Notes: generated by a model not told the origin, from the letters alone. A stretch of DNA of 64,000 bases from Microbacterium hominis NBRC 15708 (GCF_001592125.1 NZ_BCWI01000005.1:62001-126000), one strand, 5' to 3'; counted from the stretch's first letter, positions 16,395 through 25,398 are shown. Numbers and translations: made by a program.

Positions 16395-17948
16395 ATGCAG
16401 GAACGGGAATGGGATGCCGTGGTCATCGGCGGCGGGGCCGCCGGGCTGAGCGCGGCGCAGATGCTGGGGCGCGCCCGGCGCCGGACGCTCGTCATCGACG
16501 GCGGCGCGCCGCGCAACGCCGCCGCGGAGCACATGCACGCCGTGCTCGGGCACGACGGCATCGCGCCGGCAGAGCTGCTCGCCCGCGGGCGCGACGAGGT
16601 GGCCCGGTACGGCGTGCGGGTCGAGGCCGGCGAGGTCGGGGCGGTCCGCGACGAGGGCGCGACGCTGCGGATCACGCGCGTCGACGGCACGGTCGACCTC
16701 GCCCGTGCGCTCGTCATCGCGACCGGCGTGCGCGATGTCCTGCCGCCGGTCGACGGCATCGCCGCGCTGTGGGGCCGCAGCGTCCTGCACTGTCCGTACT
16801 GCCACGGCTACGAGGTGGCCGATGCCCGCCTGGGCGTGCTGGCGACGTCGGCACAGAGCCTGCACCAGATCGAGCTCGTCCGGCAGTGGAGCGCCGACCT
16901 CACGGCGTTCACGGCGGCGATCGAACCGCTCGACGAGACCGTCCGGGCGCGCCTGCGCGCCCGCGGCATCCGCATCGTCGACGCCCCGGTCACCGGCGTG
17001 CGGAGCGAGGACGGGACGCTGCGAGCGGTGCAGGATGCCGCGGGCGGCAGCCACGGGATCGACGCCCTGTTCGTCGCGCCGGCACCCGTGGTCGACGTCG
17101 CCTTCGCCGACGCGCTGGGCCTCGCCCGCGCCGATCTGCCGGGCTCACCGCTCGCGGTCGACGTGCTGGGGGCGACCTCGCACCCCCGCGTGTGGGCCGC
17201 CGGCAACGTCGTGGCACCCTACGGCAACGTGCCCGTCGCCCTGGCGGCCGGGTCGATGGCCGGAGCGGGTGTCAACGCCGCCCTCGCGGCGGAGGACGCC
17301 GACCTCGCCGTCGCAGCGCGCGCCCGGCAGCGCGCCGCCGACTGGGAGCAGCGCTACGCGGAGCGCGACCGCATCTGGTCGGGCCGGGTCAACGCGGCCG
17401 TCGCCGCCGTCGCGGGTGGTCTCGAGGTCGGCACCGCTCTCGAGATCGGTTGCGGCGAGGGCGCGGATGCCGTGTGGCTCGCGGAGCGCGGCTGGCGCGT
17501 GACGGCGGTCGACCTCTCCCCCACCGCGATCCGTCGCGGCGCCGCCGCGGCGGCCGAGCGCGGACTGGGCGGCCGGATCGCGTTCTTCGTCGGCAGTGGC
17601 GCCGATGCCGCCCCGGCCGGCACGTTCGACCTCGTCAGCGCCGGCTTCCTGCACTCGTGGGAGGAGGACTTCCCGCGGATCGCGCTCCTGCGGGCGGCGG
17701 CCGACCGCGTCGCCGTCGGCGGCCACCTCCTCGTCGTCTCGCACGCCGCCGCGCCGCCCTGGTCCACCGGTCACGGCGACGGCCACGCGCCACGACTGCT
17801 GCCGCCCGCCGAGGAGCTGGAGCTGCTCGCGCTCGACCCCGACGCGTGGGAGCGCGTGATCGTCGACATCCGCGATCGCGAGGTGACCGGCCCCGAGGGC
17901 GAGCAGGCGGTGCTGAAGGACGGCATCCTGCTGCTGCGCCGCCGCTGA
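16395..17948 (+). CDS. Fusion of thioredoxin-reductase-like flavoprotein and SAM methyltransferase
   Basis: A 517-residue two-domain protein. Residues 1-300 are a thioredoxin-reductase-like FAD/NAD(P)H enzyme: FAD-binding GGGAAGLSAA near the start and a redox pair C133-x-x-C136 in CPYCHGYE. Residues about 320-517 are a class I methyltransferase with the SAM-binding GCGEG (352-356) and an acidic end of strand 2 (VTAVDLSP). The combination suggests coupled disulfide reduction and methylation of a thiol, metalloid or electrophile. It is controlled divergently by an XRE-cupin regulator. The substrate is unknown. Confidence 0.88.
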   Translation: MQEREWDAVVIGGGAAGLSAAQMLGRARRRTLVIDGGAPRNAAAEHMHAVLGHDGIAPAELLARGRDEVARYGVRVEAGEVGAVRDEGATLRITRVDGTVDLARALVIATGVRDVLPPVDGIAALWGRSVLHCPYCHGYEVADARLGVLATSAQSLHQIELVRQWSADLTAFTAAIEPLDETVRARLRARGIRIVDAPVTGVRSEDGTLRAVQDAAGGSHGIDALFVAPAPVVDVAFADALGLARADLPGSPLAVDVLGATSHPRVWAAGNVVAPYGNVPVALAAGSMAGAGVNAALAAEDADLAVAARARQRAADWEQRYAERDRIWSGRVNAAVAAVAGGLEVGTALEIGCGEGADAVWLAERGWRVTAVDLSPTAIRRGAAAAAERGLGGRIAFFVGSGADAAPAGTFDLVSAGFLHSWEEDFPRIALLRAAADRVAVGGHLLVVSHAAAPPWSTGHGDGHAPRLLPPAEELELLALDPDAWERVIVDIRDREVTGPEGEQAVLKDGILLLRRR

Positions 17949-17975
17949 CCGCCCCGACGGACGCGGCTCGCGCCG

Positions 17976-18044
17976 ACGAGAAACCGGATCCGGCGCGAGA
18001 AACACCCCGCCACGCGGTTTCTCGCGGTGGTTATGGTTTCTCGG
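17976..18044. repeat. Four-heptamer palindromic repeat, copy B
   Basis: GAGAAAC at 17978 and 17997, GTTTCTC at 18017 and 18036: the same heptamers at the same 19, 20 and 19-base intervals as copy A, although the spacers differ in sequence. It lies between convergent gene ends and runs into the last codons of the YdeI gene, where it encodes the C-terminal EKP. With copy A it brackets the regulator/oxidoreductase pair. Confidence 0.85.
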
Positions 18045-18672
18045 CGCCAGCAGCGGCGGCGGCGGCGCGGCGCTGCCAGGCGGGCGGCGTGCCGTAGCGC
18101 TGCGGTGGGATGAGGCGGCCTTCCGCGCAGTCCGCCACGAGCGCGGCGAGGCGGTCGGCGCGGGTCTGGGCGCGTTTGGCGCCGCGCACCCAGTGCGCGC
18201 AGACGCGGCGGTAGCCGTCGGTGGCGGCATCCCAGAACGCCTGCGCCGCCGGGACGGCGGCGAGGGCACGCAGCTCGACCTCGTCGAGCTCGTCGCGCGT
18301 CTCGTAGGAGTAGACGGCACTGCGGTCGGGGCGGCGCCGCTCGAACGCCGCCAGGCCGGCGGGGTGCATGCGCCCTTCCGCGGTCAGCCGTTCCACGTGG
18401 GCGATGTTGACGGCGCTCCACGTCGAGGAGGCCGTGCGGGGCGTCCACCGCTGGATGCGCGCGTCGTCGTCGAGGCGACGGCTGGTCGAGTCGATCCAGC
18501 CGAAGCAGAGCGCCTCGGGGACCGCGTCCTCCCAGCGCAGCCCCTGCTCGGGATGCCCCTTGCGGCGGCGCACCATCCACAGCTCGGTGGCCGTGGCGTG
18601 GTGCTGCTCGAGCCAGGCCCGGAAGGCCGCGGCATCCGCGAAGAAGACCGCCTCGGGACCGGCATCGCTCAT
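18031..18672 (-). CDS. YdeI/OmpD-associated family protein
   Basis: A 213-residue soluble protein with the family hallmarks: an N-terminal FRAWLEQHHATATELWM segment, the conserved EALCFGWIDS and the later RWTPRT and TADGRM-like region (TAEGRMHPAGLAAFE). Members bear a resemblance to bacteriocin-protection proteins but have no established activity. TAGCGT (18679-18684) ends 6 bases before the ATG. The Ala-rich C-terminus overlaps repeat copy B. Confidence 0.88.
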   Translation of the reverse strand: MSDAGPEAVFFADAAAFRAWLEQHHATATELWMVRRRKGHPEQGLRWEDAVPEALCFGWIDSTSRRLDDDARIQRWTPRTASSTWSAVNIAHVERLTAEGRMHPAGLAAFERRRPDRSAVYSYETRDELDEVELRALAAVPAAQAFWDAATDGYRRVCAHWVRGAKRAQTRADRLAALVADCAEGRLIPPQRYGTPPAWQRRAAAAAAGAEKP

Positions 18673-18784
18673 GCCGCGACGCTATCAGCGCCGTGAGACA
18701 CCGGCCAGAGATCGCTCTGCCGACGGATGCCGGATAGACCCCGCGGCCGACGACGCCGACGACGGCGGCGCGAAGACTGGAGGC

Positions 18785-19513
18785 ATGAACACTCCCGTGC
18801 TGTCTGCGACCGGCCTCCTCAAGCGCTACGGCGATCTCACCGCGCTCGCGGGCGTCGACGTCGAGATCGCCGCCGGCGAGGCCGTCGCCGTGATGGGCGC
18901 GTCGGGGTCGGGCAAGACCACGCTGCTGCACTGTCTCGCGGCGATCATCCCCCCGGATGCCGGTTCGGTGCGCCTCGGCATCCCGGACGCCGCCCCCGTC
19001 GAGCTCGTCGGCATGACGGAGAACCAGCGGTCGGCGGTGCGACGCGCGCACCTCGGCTTCGTCTTCCAGGAGCACCTGCTGCTGCCCGAGCTGACGGCGG
19101 TCGAGAACGCCGCGCTTCCGCTCCTGCTGCAGGGCCGGCCACGCGCGGCGGCCGAGGCGCACGCCGCCGCCTGGCTCGGGACGCTCGGGCTGGCGGGCAT
19201 GGAGCAGCGCCGCATCGGTCAGCTCTCGGGCGGCCAGGCGCAGCGGGTCGCGATCGCGCGGGCGCAGGTGACCGGTGCGCCGATCGTGTTCGCCGACGAG
19301 CCCACCGGAGCGCTCGATTCCCGGACCTCCGGCGAGGTCATGACCGCACTGCTGCACGCGACCACCGGCCAGGGGCGCAGCCTGGTCGTCGTGACCCACG
19401 ACCCGGGCGTCGCGGCCCGCTGCGATCGCACGCTGCACATGATCGACGGACGCATCACGAGCCCGGCGGCCGCCGCGGACCGCACGCCCGCCCCGGACGG
19501 GAGCGTCGCATGA
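18785..19513 (+). CDS. ABC transporter ATP-binding protein (MacB/LolD type)
   Basis: A 242-residue ATPase with Walker A GASGSGKT, signature LSGGQAQR, Walker B IVFADEPTGALD (the A/G-L-D after the Pro-Thr is typical of the LolD/MacB class) and H-loop VVTHD. It would energise the FtsX-like permease whose gene overlaps its end by four bases. A GGAGG site precedes the ATG. Substrates of this class include lipoproteins, peptides and antibiotics; none can be assigned here. Confidence 0.92.
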   Translation: MNTPVLSATGLLKRYGDLTALAGVDVEIAAGEAVAVMGASGSGKTTLLHCLAAIIPPDAGSVRLGIPDAAPVELVGMTENQRSAVRRAHLGFVFQEHLLLPELTAVENAALPLLLQGRPRAAAEAHAAAWLGTLGLAGMEQRRIGQLSGGQAQRVAIARAQVTGAPIVFADEPTGALDSRTSGEVMTALLHATTGQGRSLVVVTHDPGVAARCDRTLHMIDGRITSPAAAADRTPAPDGSVA

Positions 19514-20862
19514 GCCTCGCCGGAACGCTCCGCCTGACCGCGATGCTGGCCCGCCCGGCGCGCCAGGGGCGCGCGGCGCTCGCGCTGCCCGTGGTCGCGT
19601 TCGCCGTGACCACCGCGCTGCTGCTGGTCGTCGCCGGCGGCGTGCGCATGTTCTTCACCGACCCGCGGGCCGCCGGTGACATGGAGATCCTCTATCGCGT
19701 GCTCAGCGCGCTCGCCCTCGTGCTGCTGACCGTGCCGATCGCGACCCTCGGCGCGGCGGCGGCACGACTGTCGGCGCGCCGGCGCAACGACCGGCTCGCG
19801 ACGTTGCGACTGCTGGGCGCGAGCGTCGGCGAGGTGAGCGCGATGACGGTGCTGGAGGCCGCCGGCACGGCGATGGCCGGCGGCATCCTGGGGGTCGGAC
19901 TGTACGCGGCCCTGCTGCCCGCGGTGGGCCTGCTGCCGTTCTTCGGCGGTCCGGTCGGCGCGGGCGCGCTGTGGACGGGCGCGGCCATCATCGTCGCGGC
20001 GGTCGCCGGCGTCGTGGTCATCGCGACGGCGAGCGCCGCGCTGAGCCTGCGCAGGGTGCAGCTGACCCCCCTCGGGGTGGCGCGGCGGACCGATCCGCCG
20101 CGGCGGCGCACCGCGGCGCTCGTCTTCGGCATCCTGGGACTCATCGCCGTGGCGACCGTGGTGTCGAACATCACGGCGATCGCGCAGGTGTGGGGAGCCG
20201 CCGTGGGCCTCATCGTGCTGGTGGGCCTGTTCGGGGCGGCGCTGCTGGTGGTGAACGTCGTCGGGACGCCGCTGATCGCGGCCCGCGGCCGCGGCCTGGC
20301 GCGCACGACCTCCTCCCCCGCGCGGCTCATCGCCGGGCGGGAGCTGTCGGCGCACGCCGCCTCGGCCTGGCGTCGCGTGTCGGGAATCGCGATGATCGCG
20401 TTCATCGCGGTGGTGGGCGGGGCGGGCGCGAGTCTGGTGATGCTCGCCGGCGACGACGGCGGGACGGGTGCCCAGGCGGTTGTCTTCGCCGACATGCGCA
20501 CCGGCGTGCTGGTGACGCTCGCGATCGGCTTCGCCCTGCTCGCCTGCTCGGTGGGCGTCACGCAGGCCGCCTCCGTGCTGGAGGATCGCGAGCTGATCGT
20601 GGGGCTGGATCGCCTCGGCATGCCGGAGAGGGATCTCCGCCGCGCCCGGGCCCTCACGGTGATGGTGCCGCTGCGGTGGGCGGCGGTGGGCGGCGCGCTC
20701 GTCGGAGCGGCACTGGCGCTGCCGATCGTGGGACTCACGGTGCTGGTGGCACCGGCCTCGCTCGCGGTGATCGCGGGCACGTTCGTGGCCGGCATCCTGC
20801 TGGTGCGTCTGTCGCTCGTCGCGACGCGGCCCCTCGTCACCGCGATCCGCCGCGGCGTCTGA
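19510..20862 (+). CDS. FtsX-like ABC permease
   Basis: A 450-residue membrane protein with about ten hydrophobic segments and two FtsX-like repeats. RRRNDRLATLRLLGASVGEVSAMTVLEA-type sequence in residues 85-120 is the cytoplasmic coupling region, repeated near LGMPERDLRRARALTVMV. It lacks the large external domain of MacB. It forms an exporter with the preceding ATPase. Such pairs in actinobacteria are often linked to drug or peptide resistance. Confidence 0.88.
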   Translation: MSLAGTLRLTAMLARPARQGRAALALPVVAFAVTTALLLVVAGGVRMFFTDPRAAGDMEILYRVLSALALVLLTVPIATLGAAAARLSARRRNDRLATLRLLGASVGEVSAMTVLEAAGTAMAGGILGVGLYAALLPAVGLLPFFGGPVGAGALWTGAAIIVAAVAGVVVIATASAALSLRRVQLTPLGVARRTDPPRRRTAALVFGILGLIAVATVVSNITAIAQVWGAAVGLIVLVGLFGAALLVVNVVGTPLIAARGRGLARTTSSPARLIAGRELSAHAASAWRRVSGIAMIAFIAVVGGAGASLVMLAGDDGGTGAQAVVFADMRTGVLVTLAIGFALLACSVGVTQAASVLEDRELIVGLDRLGMPERDLRRARALTVMVPLRWAAVGGALVGAALALPIVGLTVLVAPASLAVIAGTFVAGILLVRLSLVATRPLVTAIRRGV

Positions 20863-20890
20863 GGCGTCGGCGTCGGCGGCCCGGACGGGC

Positions 20891-21613
20891 TCAGGCGAGC
20901 CGGGGCCGGTTCCACTGCCCCGGCTCGTCGAACTCCGCGTAGCGCACGTCGACGCCGTCGGGGCCGAGGGATGCCGCGCACACCAGCAGCGACAGGGTCG
21001 GATAGCCGAACGGTCGGTTGTCCCGCACGATCGCGCGGTCGTCGGTGGGGCCGACCCCGCTCGTGCGCTCGAGCGTGTCGAGCCAGGGCTCCCACCAGCG
21101 CTCGTCCACGGCGGCGGGCTCGGCGAAAGCGTCGCGCCAGGCGGCGATGCGCGCCGTCGCCTCGTCGTCGATGTCGTCGTGCGCGATCATGTGGATGCCG
21201 GGCGTCAGACCGACGCGGCGCAGGTCGGTGCCGTCCCACATCGTCACCGTCACGCCGGCCCGGGTCACCTCGACGAGGTTGAACCCCTGCGCGTGCGGCG
21301 GCGCGATCGGGCCCTCCCCCGCGACGGCGTCGAGGACGATGCGTCCCCGCGACCGTGGCGGCTCCGCCTGCCCGGCGCCGTCGGCGGGCAGCACGTCGGC
21401 GCGGTTGAGGATCACCGCGACCCGTCCGGCCCCGGCATCCGCCGCCAGCCAGGCGCCGCCCGCGCGCCGGTCGCGCACCCCCGTGACGTCGGGGAGCTCG
21501 GGCCACCACGGCCCGAGCGGGTCCCACGAGCGGGCGGGGTCCTCGTCGCGCACGGCGAGCAGCCGCACGGGCGCTGCGGGGTCGGCCGGGACGTGGACGA
21601 TGACGGTGCACAC
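20891..21613 (-). CDS. NRDE-family protein (Ntn-hydrolase-like)
   Basis: A 240-residue protein of the NRDE/TANGO2 family. The GTG at 21613 gives a protein beginning MCTVIVHV, placing the conserved Cys at position 2, as in Ntn-type hydrolases where it becomes the N-terminal nucleophile. Other family marks are the NRDE-like AVRDEDPARS and NRADVL. Family members have been linked to haem handling and to acylated-amino-acid hydrolysis; the bacterial role is unsettled. It is divergent from coaBC with 63 bases between. Confidence 0.82.
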   Translation of the reverse strand: MCTVIVHVPADPAAPVRLLAVRDEDPARSWDPLGPWWPELPDVTGVRDRRAGGAWLAADAGAGRVAVILNRADVLPADGAGQAEPPRSRGRIVLDAVAGEGPIAPPHAQGFNLVEVTRAGVTVTMWDGTDLRRVGLTPGIHMIAHDDIDDEATARIAAWRDAFAEPAAVDERWWEPWLDTLERTSGVGPTDDRAIVRDNRPFGYPTLSLLVCAASLGPDGVDVRYAEFDEPGQWNRPRLA

Positions 21614-21676
21614 GGTGCTCGTGACCTCTCCGTCCGCTCCTCGTGCCCGCGCCGGCGGGCGTGGGAGGATCGGACC

Positions 21677-22882
21677 ATGTTCGTTGTCGTGGGCGTGACG
21701 GGCGGCATCGCCGCGTACAAGACGGTGCACCTCGTGCGCGCCCTCGTGACCAACGGGCACGAGGTGCACGTTGTTCCCACGGCGGACTCGCTGCGCTTCG
21801 TCGGGACGACCACGTGGGAGGCCGTCAGCAGGAATCCTGTCACGACCAGCGTGCACGACGACGTCTCCCGCGTGCGCCACGTGGCCCTCGGCACCTCCGC
21901 CGACCTCGTCGTCATCGCCCCGGCGACCGCCAACACGCTCGCCAAGATGGCCGCGGGGATCGCCGACGACCTGCTCGGGGTCACCCTGCTCGCCACGACC
22001 GCCCCGGTCGTCGTGGCCCCCGCGATGCACACGGCCATGTGGGAGCACGCGGCCACCCAGGCCAACATCGCGACACTGCGCTCGCGCGGCGTGCACGTTG
22101 TGGACCCCGCCGACGGCCCGCTCACGGGCGGCGACAGCGGCCCCGGGCGGATGCGCGAGCCGGAGGAGATCGTCGCGGCCGCGCTGGCCGTCGCCGCCGG
22201 GCACCCGGCCGACCTCGCCGGACGGCGCATCGCCGTCTCTACCGGCGGCACGCGCGAGCCGATCGACCCCGTGCGCTTCCTCGGCAACCGCTCCAGCGGA
22301 CGTCAGGGCGCCGAGCTCGCCGTTGCCGCGGCCGCGCGCGGGGCCGAGGTGACGCTCGTGGCGGCGCACGTGGACGAGGGCGTGCTGACCGCGGCATCCC
22401 GCCACCCCCGCATCGCGGTGGTCCGCGTGGGGACGACCGCCGAGCTGCAGGCCGCGATGACGGATGCCGCGGCCACCGCCGACGTCGTCGCGATGGTCGC
22501 CGCGGTCGCCGATTTCCGCGTCGCGGAGGTGTCGCACCACAAGCTCCGCAAGGAGGACGGCGCACCGCGGCTGGATCTCGTGCCGAACCCCGACATCCTC
22601 GCGGGATTGGTCGCGGCGCGGCGGCCGGGCCAGATCGTCATCGGGTTCGCGGCCGAGACGGCGGCCGACGACACCGAGCTGCTCGCGCGCGGGCGCCGCA
22701 AGCGGGAGCGCAAGGGCGTCGACCTGCTCGCCGTCAACCGCGTCGACTGGGAGCACGGGTTCGAGGCGACCGAGAACCGTGTGCTCCTGCTGGATGCCGC
22801 GGGTGCGGTGGTCGCGGAGGCCGCGGGCTCCAAGCACGCCGTCGCCGACGCGATCTGGGACGCCGTCGCCGTCGTGCGCTGA
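21677..22882 (+). CDS. coaBC: Bifunctional phosphopantothenoylcysteine decarboxylase/phosphopantothenate-cysteine ligase
   Basis: A 401-residue coenzyme A biosynthesis enzyme. Residues 1-180 are the FMN-dependent CoaC decarboxylase (VTGGIAAYKTVHLVRAL, catalytic His in RHVALGTSAD, PAMHTAMW and the flap GDSGPGRM). Residues about 185-401 are the CoaB ligase (STGGTREPIDPVRFLGNRSSG, nucleotide part MVAAVADF, VNRVD and EN). It joins cysteine to 4'-phosphopantothenate and then decarboxylates the product. A dispersed palindrome follows the gene. Confidence 0.95.
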   Translation: MFVVVGVTGGIAAYKTVHLVRALVTNGHEVHVVPTADSLRFVGTTTWEAVSRNPVTTSVHDDVSRVRHVALGTSADLVVIAPATANTLAKMAAGIADDLLGVTLLATTAPVVVAPAMHTAMWEHAATQANIATLRSRGVHVVDPADGPLTGGDSGPGRMREPEEIVAAALAVAAGHPADLAGRRIAVSTGGTREPIDPVRFLGNRSSGRQGAELAVAAAARGAEVTLVAAHVDEGVLTAASRHPRIAVVRVGTTAELQAAMTDAAATADVVAMVAAVADFRVAEVSHHKLRKEDGAPRLDLVPNPDILAGLVAARRPGQIVIGFAAETAADDTELLARGRRKRERKGVDLLAVNRVDWEHGFEATENRVLLLDAAGAVVAEAAGSKHAVADAIWDAVAVVR

Positions 22883-22893
22883 GCGGCTCGCCG

Positions 22894-22977
22894 CGTTTCG
22901 ACTCGTCGCTGCGCTCCTCGCTCAACGACCGGGGTTCCTCTTCCCCGGTCGTTGAGCGAGCGTAGCGAGTCGAAACG
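22894..22977. repeat. Dispersed palindromic repeat (Microbacteriaceae REP-like)
   Basis: An 84-base imperfect palindrome. Its arms begin CGTTTCGACTCG and end CGAGTCGAAACG, with the central part CTCAACGACCGGGG paired with CCCCGGTCGTTGAG around an 8-base loop. Sequences of this kind are scattered through genomes of the family, usually between convergent genes; here it separates coaBC and the PTS gene. It could also act as a transcription terminator for both. Confidence 0.85.
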
Positions 22978-23002
22978 CAGAGCGCAGCGAGTCGAAACGC
23001 AG
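22959..23002 (+). repeat. Tandem 22-base duplication of the palindrome's end
   Basis: The 22 bases from 22959 to 22980 are repeated at 22981-23002 with a single T-to-C change. A further AGCGC begins a third unit. The unit contains the arm AGCGAGTCGAAACG, so the tandem copies extend the REP-like palindrome on one side. Confidence 0.8.
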
Positions 23003-23013
23003 AGCGCCTGCGG

Positions 23014-25119
23014 TCAGGCCTTCTTCTGCACGTCCAGCAGCGGCGATCCGTGGGTCACGGGGCCCAGGGCCACCGGGTCGACGGTGTCGAACGAGTCGCC
23101 GTTGAGGACGATCACCGGCGTGATCAGCGGGTAGCCCGCCTTCTCGATCACGGCGCGGTCGAAGGTGACGAGCGGGGTGCCGGTCTCGACACGATCGCCG
23201 TTCTTGACCTTCACGTCGAAGCCCTCGCCCTTCAGGTTGACGGTGTCGATGCCGACGTGGATGAGCACCTCGGTGCCGTTGTCCAGCTGCAGGCCGAAGG
23301 CGTGTCCGGTCGGCTGGGCGGCCACCACCGTGCCGGCACCGGGCGCGTAGACCGTGTCACCGGTCGGCTCGATCGCCACGCCCGGTCCCATCACACCGCC
23401 GGCGAAGACGGGGTCGGGAACCTGGTCGAGGGCGACGACGGTCCCGTCCAGCGGCGCGGCCACCTGGACGAGCTCGCCCACGGCCGCAGGCCGCTCGGCG
23501 ACGGCGGTCGCCGTCGTGGCCGCTGCCGTCTCGCCCGCGACGCCGACGAGCTCCGCACCGCCGGCGACGGCCGGGATGCTGTCGCGAGCGGCGCCCGGGG
23601 CGACCGCTCCCGCACCGGCCGTGGCCGTCGCGACGGCCGCGTCGGCCGGCTCGGGGTTCTTGTAGCCCGAGATCATGACCAGCACCATCGCGACCACGAA
23701 CGCGCCCGCGACGGCGATGAGGTAGAGGCCGATCGGGTTGAAGGCGGGGATCGTCAGCAGCGACGTGAAGACGAACGCCTGCGTCGTGATGCCGTGGGGA
23801 AGGCCCAGCAGCAGCGATCCGATGCCGATGATCAGACCACCCGTGAGGCAGCCGACCAGCATGCGCGGATAGATCCGCTTGTACCGCAGATGGATGCCGT
23901 ACAGCGACGGCTCGGAGATGCCGCCCAGCAGGCCCGCCGCCAGGGCGCCGGTCGCCGTCTGCCGCATCTGCTTGTCCTTCTCACGCCAGGCCAGCACCAG
24001 CACGCCGGCGGTCGCGCCGAAGCACGCGAAGTTCCACGCGCCCATGGGGCCCTGGATGAAGTCGTAGCCGAGCGTCTGGATGTTCAGGAGCATGATCGCG
24101 TTGATCGGCCAGTGCAGGCCCAACGGCACCATGAAGGGGTAGGCCAGCGGGATGACGATCGCGAAGATGAACGGCGAGAAGGAGTTGATGGCGCTGAGGG
24201 CGTTCGCCAGCGCGGCACCGGCGTACACGCCGATCGGGCCGATGAGGAACGCCGTGAGCGGGATCATCACGAGCATCGCGATGAAGGGCACGAAGATCAG
24301 CTGGATGTTCTCGGGGATGACCTTCTTCAGCCCCTTGTAGACGAGGCCGAGCACCGCGGCCATGAGCAGCGGCGGGAACACCTGGGAGCTGTAGTCGAAG
24401 ATGGTCAGCGGCATCCCGAACACCTGCACCGTGGTGATGTCGGAGCCCAGGAACGTCGTCTGCACGGCATCCTCGGTCTTCCCGAGCGCCGTGAAGCCGG
24501 GGAGCATGACGACGGCCATGATCGCGAAGCCGACCCACGGGTCGGCGCCGATCTTCTGCGACGCGTTGTAGGCGACCATCAGGGGCAGGAAGATGAACAC
24601 GCACTGCCACATGAGGTTGACGAAGGCCCACGACGGCGGCAGCACCACGCCGGGCGCGTTCCACGCGGGGATCCAGCCGAGCGTCGCCGCGAGGGCCATG
24701 AACGTGATGAACAGCGACGCGCCGAGCAGGGCGCCGAGGATCGGACGGAACGAGTCCGAGAGGAACTCGAAGAGGGTGTCGAGCCACGCGTTCGTGCCGC
24801 GCGGTCCCTTCGCGCGCTCGCGCGCCTTGATGTCGGCGTCGCTCTCCGCGCTGGCGGGGGCGCCGCCGCCGGCCATGACGGGCAGCGCCATGATCTCGTT
24901 GTAGACGGTCTGCACGCCGCCGCCGATCACGACCTGGAAGCGGTCGCCGGCCTGCGGGACCGCTCCGAGCACGCCGGGGATGGCCTCGACGGCGGTCTTG
25001 TCGGCCTTGTCGCCGTCGTTGAGCTGGAAGCGCAGCCGTGTGGCGCAGTGCGTGAGACTCGCGATGTTCCCGGGCCCGCCGACGGCGTCGACGATCTCGG
25101 ATGCCGAATTGGATGCCAT
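23014..25119 (-). CDS. PTS beta-glucoside-type permease, fused EIIBCA
   Basis: A 701-residue fused sugar permease. Residues 1-85 are EIIB with the phosphorylated Cys25 (SLTHCATRLRF). Residues about 110-480 are EIIC with some ten hydrophobic segments and the GGISEPSLYGI motif. After an Ala-rich linker (490-540), residues 545-701 are EIIA of the glucose superfamily, with His in GHAFGLQL and the phosphorylated H621 (LIHVGIDT). It imports and phosphorylates a beta-glucoside, sucrose or trehalose type sugar. The ATG has AGAGG 8 bases upstream. No phospho-glycosidase or antiterminator gene is adjacent, so the sugar is unassigned. Confidence 0.92.
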   Translation of the reverse strand: MASNSASEIVDAVGGPGNIASLTHCATRLRFQLNDGDKADKTAVEAIPGVLGAVPQAGDRFQVVIGGGVQTVYNEIMALPVMAGGGAPASAESDADIKARERAKGPRGTNAWLDTLFEFLSDSFRPILGALLGASLFITFMALAATLGWIPAWNAPGVVLPPSWAFVNLMWQCVFIFLPLMVAYNASQKIGADPWVGFAIMAVVMLPGFTALGKTEDAVQTTFLGSDITTVQVFGMPLTIFDYSSQVFPPLLMAAVLGLVYKGLKKVIPENIQLIFVPFIAMLVMIPLTAFLIGPIGVYAGAALANALSAINSFSPFIFAIVIPLAYPFMVPLGLHWPINAIMLLNIQTLGYDFIQGPMGAWNFACFGATAGVLVLAWREKDKQMRQTATGALAAGLLGGISEPSLYGIHLRYKRIYPRMLVGCLTGGLIIGIGSLLLGLPHGITTQAFVFTSLLTIPAFNPIGLYLIAVAGAFVVAMVLVMISGYKNPEPADAAVATATAGAGAVAPGAARDSIPAVAGGAELVGVAGETAAATTATAVAERPAAVGELVQVAAPLDGTVVALDQVPDPVFAGGVMGPGVAIEPTGDTVYAPGAGTVVAAQPTGHAFGLQLDNGTEVLIHVGIDTVNLKGEGFDVKVKNGDRVETGTPLVTFDRAVIEKAGYPLITPVIVLNGDSFDTVDPVALGPVTHGSPLLDVQKKA

Positions 25120-25398
25120 GTTTTCGCCTCTTTTTCGTTGTGCGACGTCCTGTCGATGACGATCTGTCGCAGGCGACTCTATATCGCCGTCAGGACGGCG
25201 GACAGGCCCCGGACCGTGGCAATCGGGGCCCCTCGATCCGCTCCGCGCCCGGCATCCCCGTTCAGGTTTCACTCAGGTTCCGTGCCGGGGACGTCCAGAA
25301 AACGTTGTGAAGCTGTGACCTTCGTGTCCACCCGAGGACGCGCATCGCCCCTTCACCCGCCCCGGGGCGATTCTGATCCACCGGAAGCTGCTCTCTTT

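Noticed and set aside
16395-17948. Two separate genes merged by a sequencing error
   Set aside because: The frame is continuous with no internal start or ribosome binding site at the junction, and fusions of this order are known in actinobacteria.
15707-18044. CRISPR-like array from the repeated GAGAAAC heptamers
   Set aside because: The repeats are 7 bases with inverted copies and 12-13-base spacers, there are only four per site, and no cas gene is near.
25120-25398. c-di-AMP (ydaO-type) riboswitch before the cell-wall lytic gene
   Set aside because: This class often controls such genes in actinobacteria, but the conserved core sequences are not visible here. Only two TCAGGTT repeats are seen.
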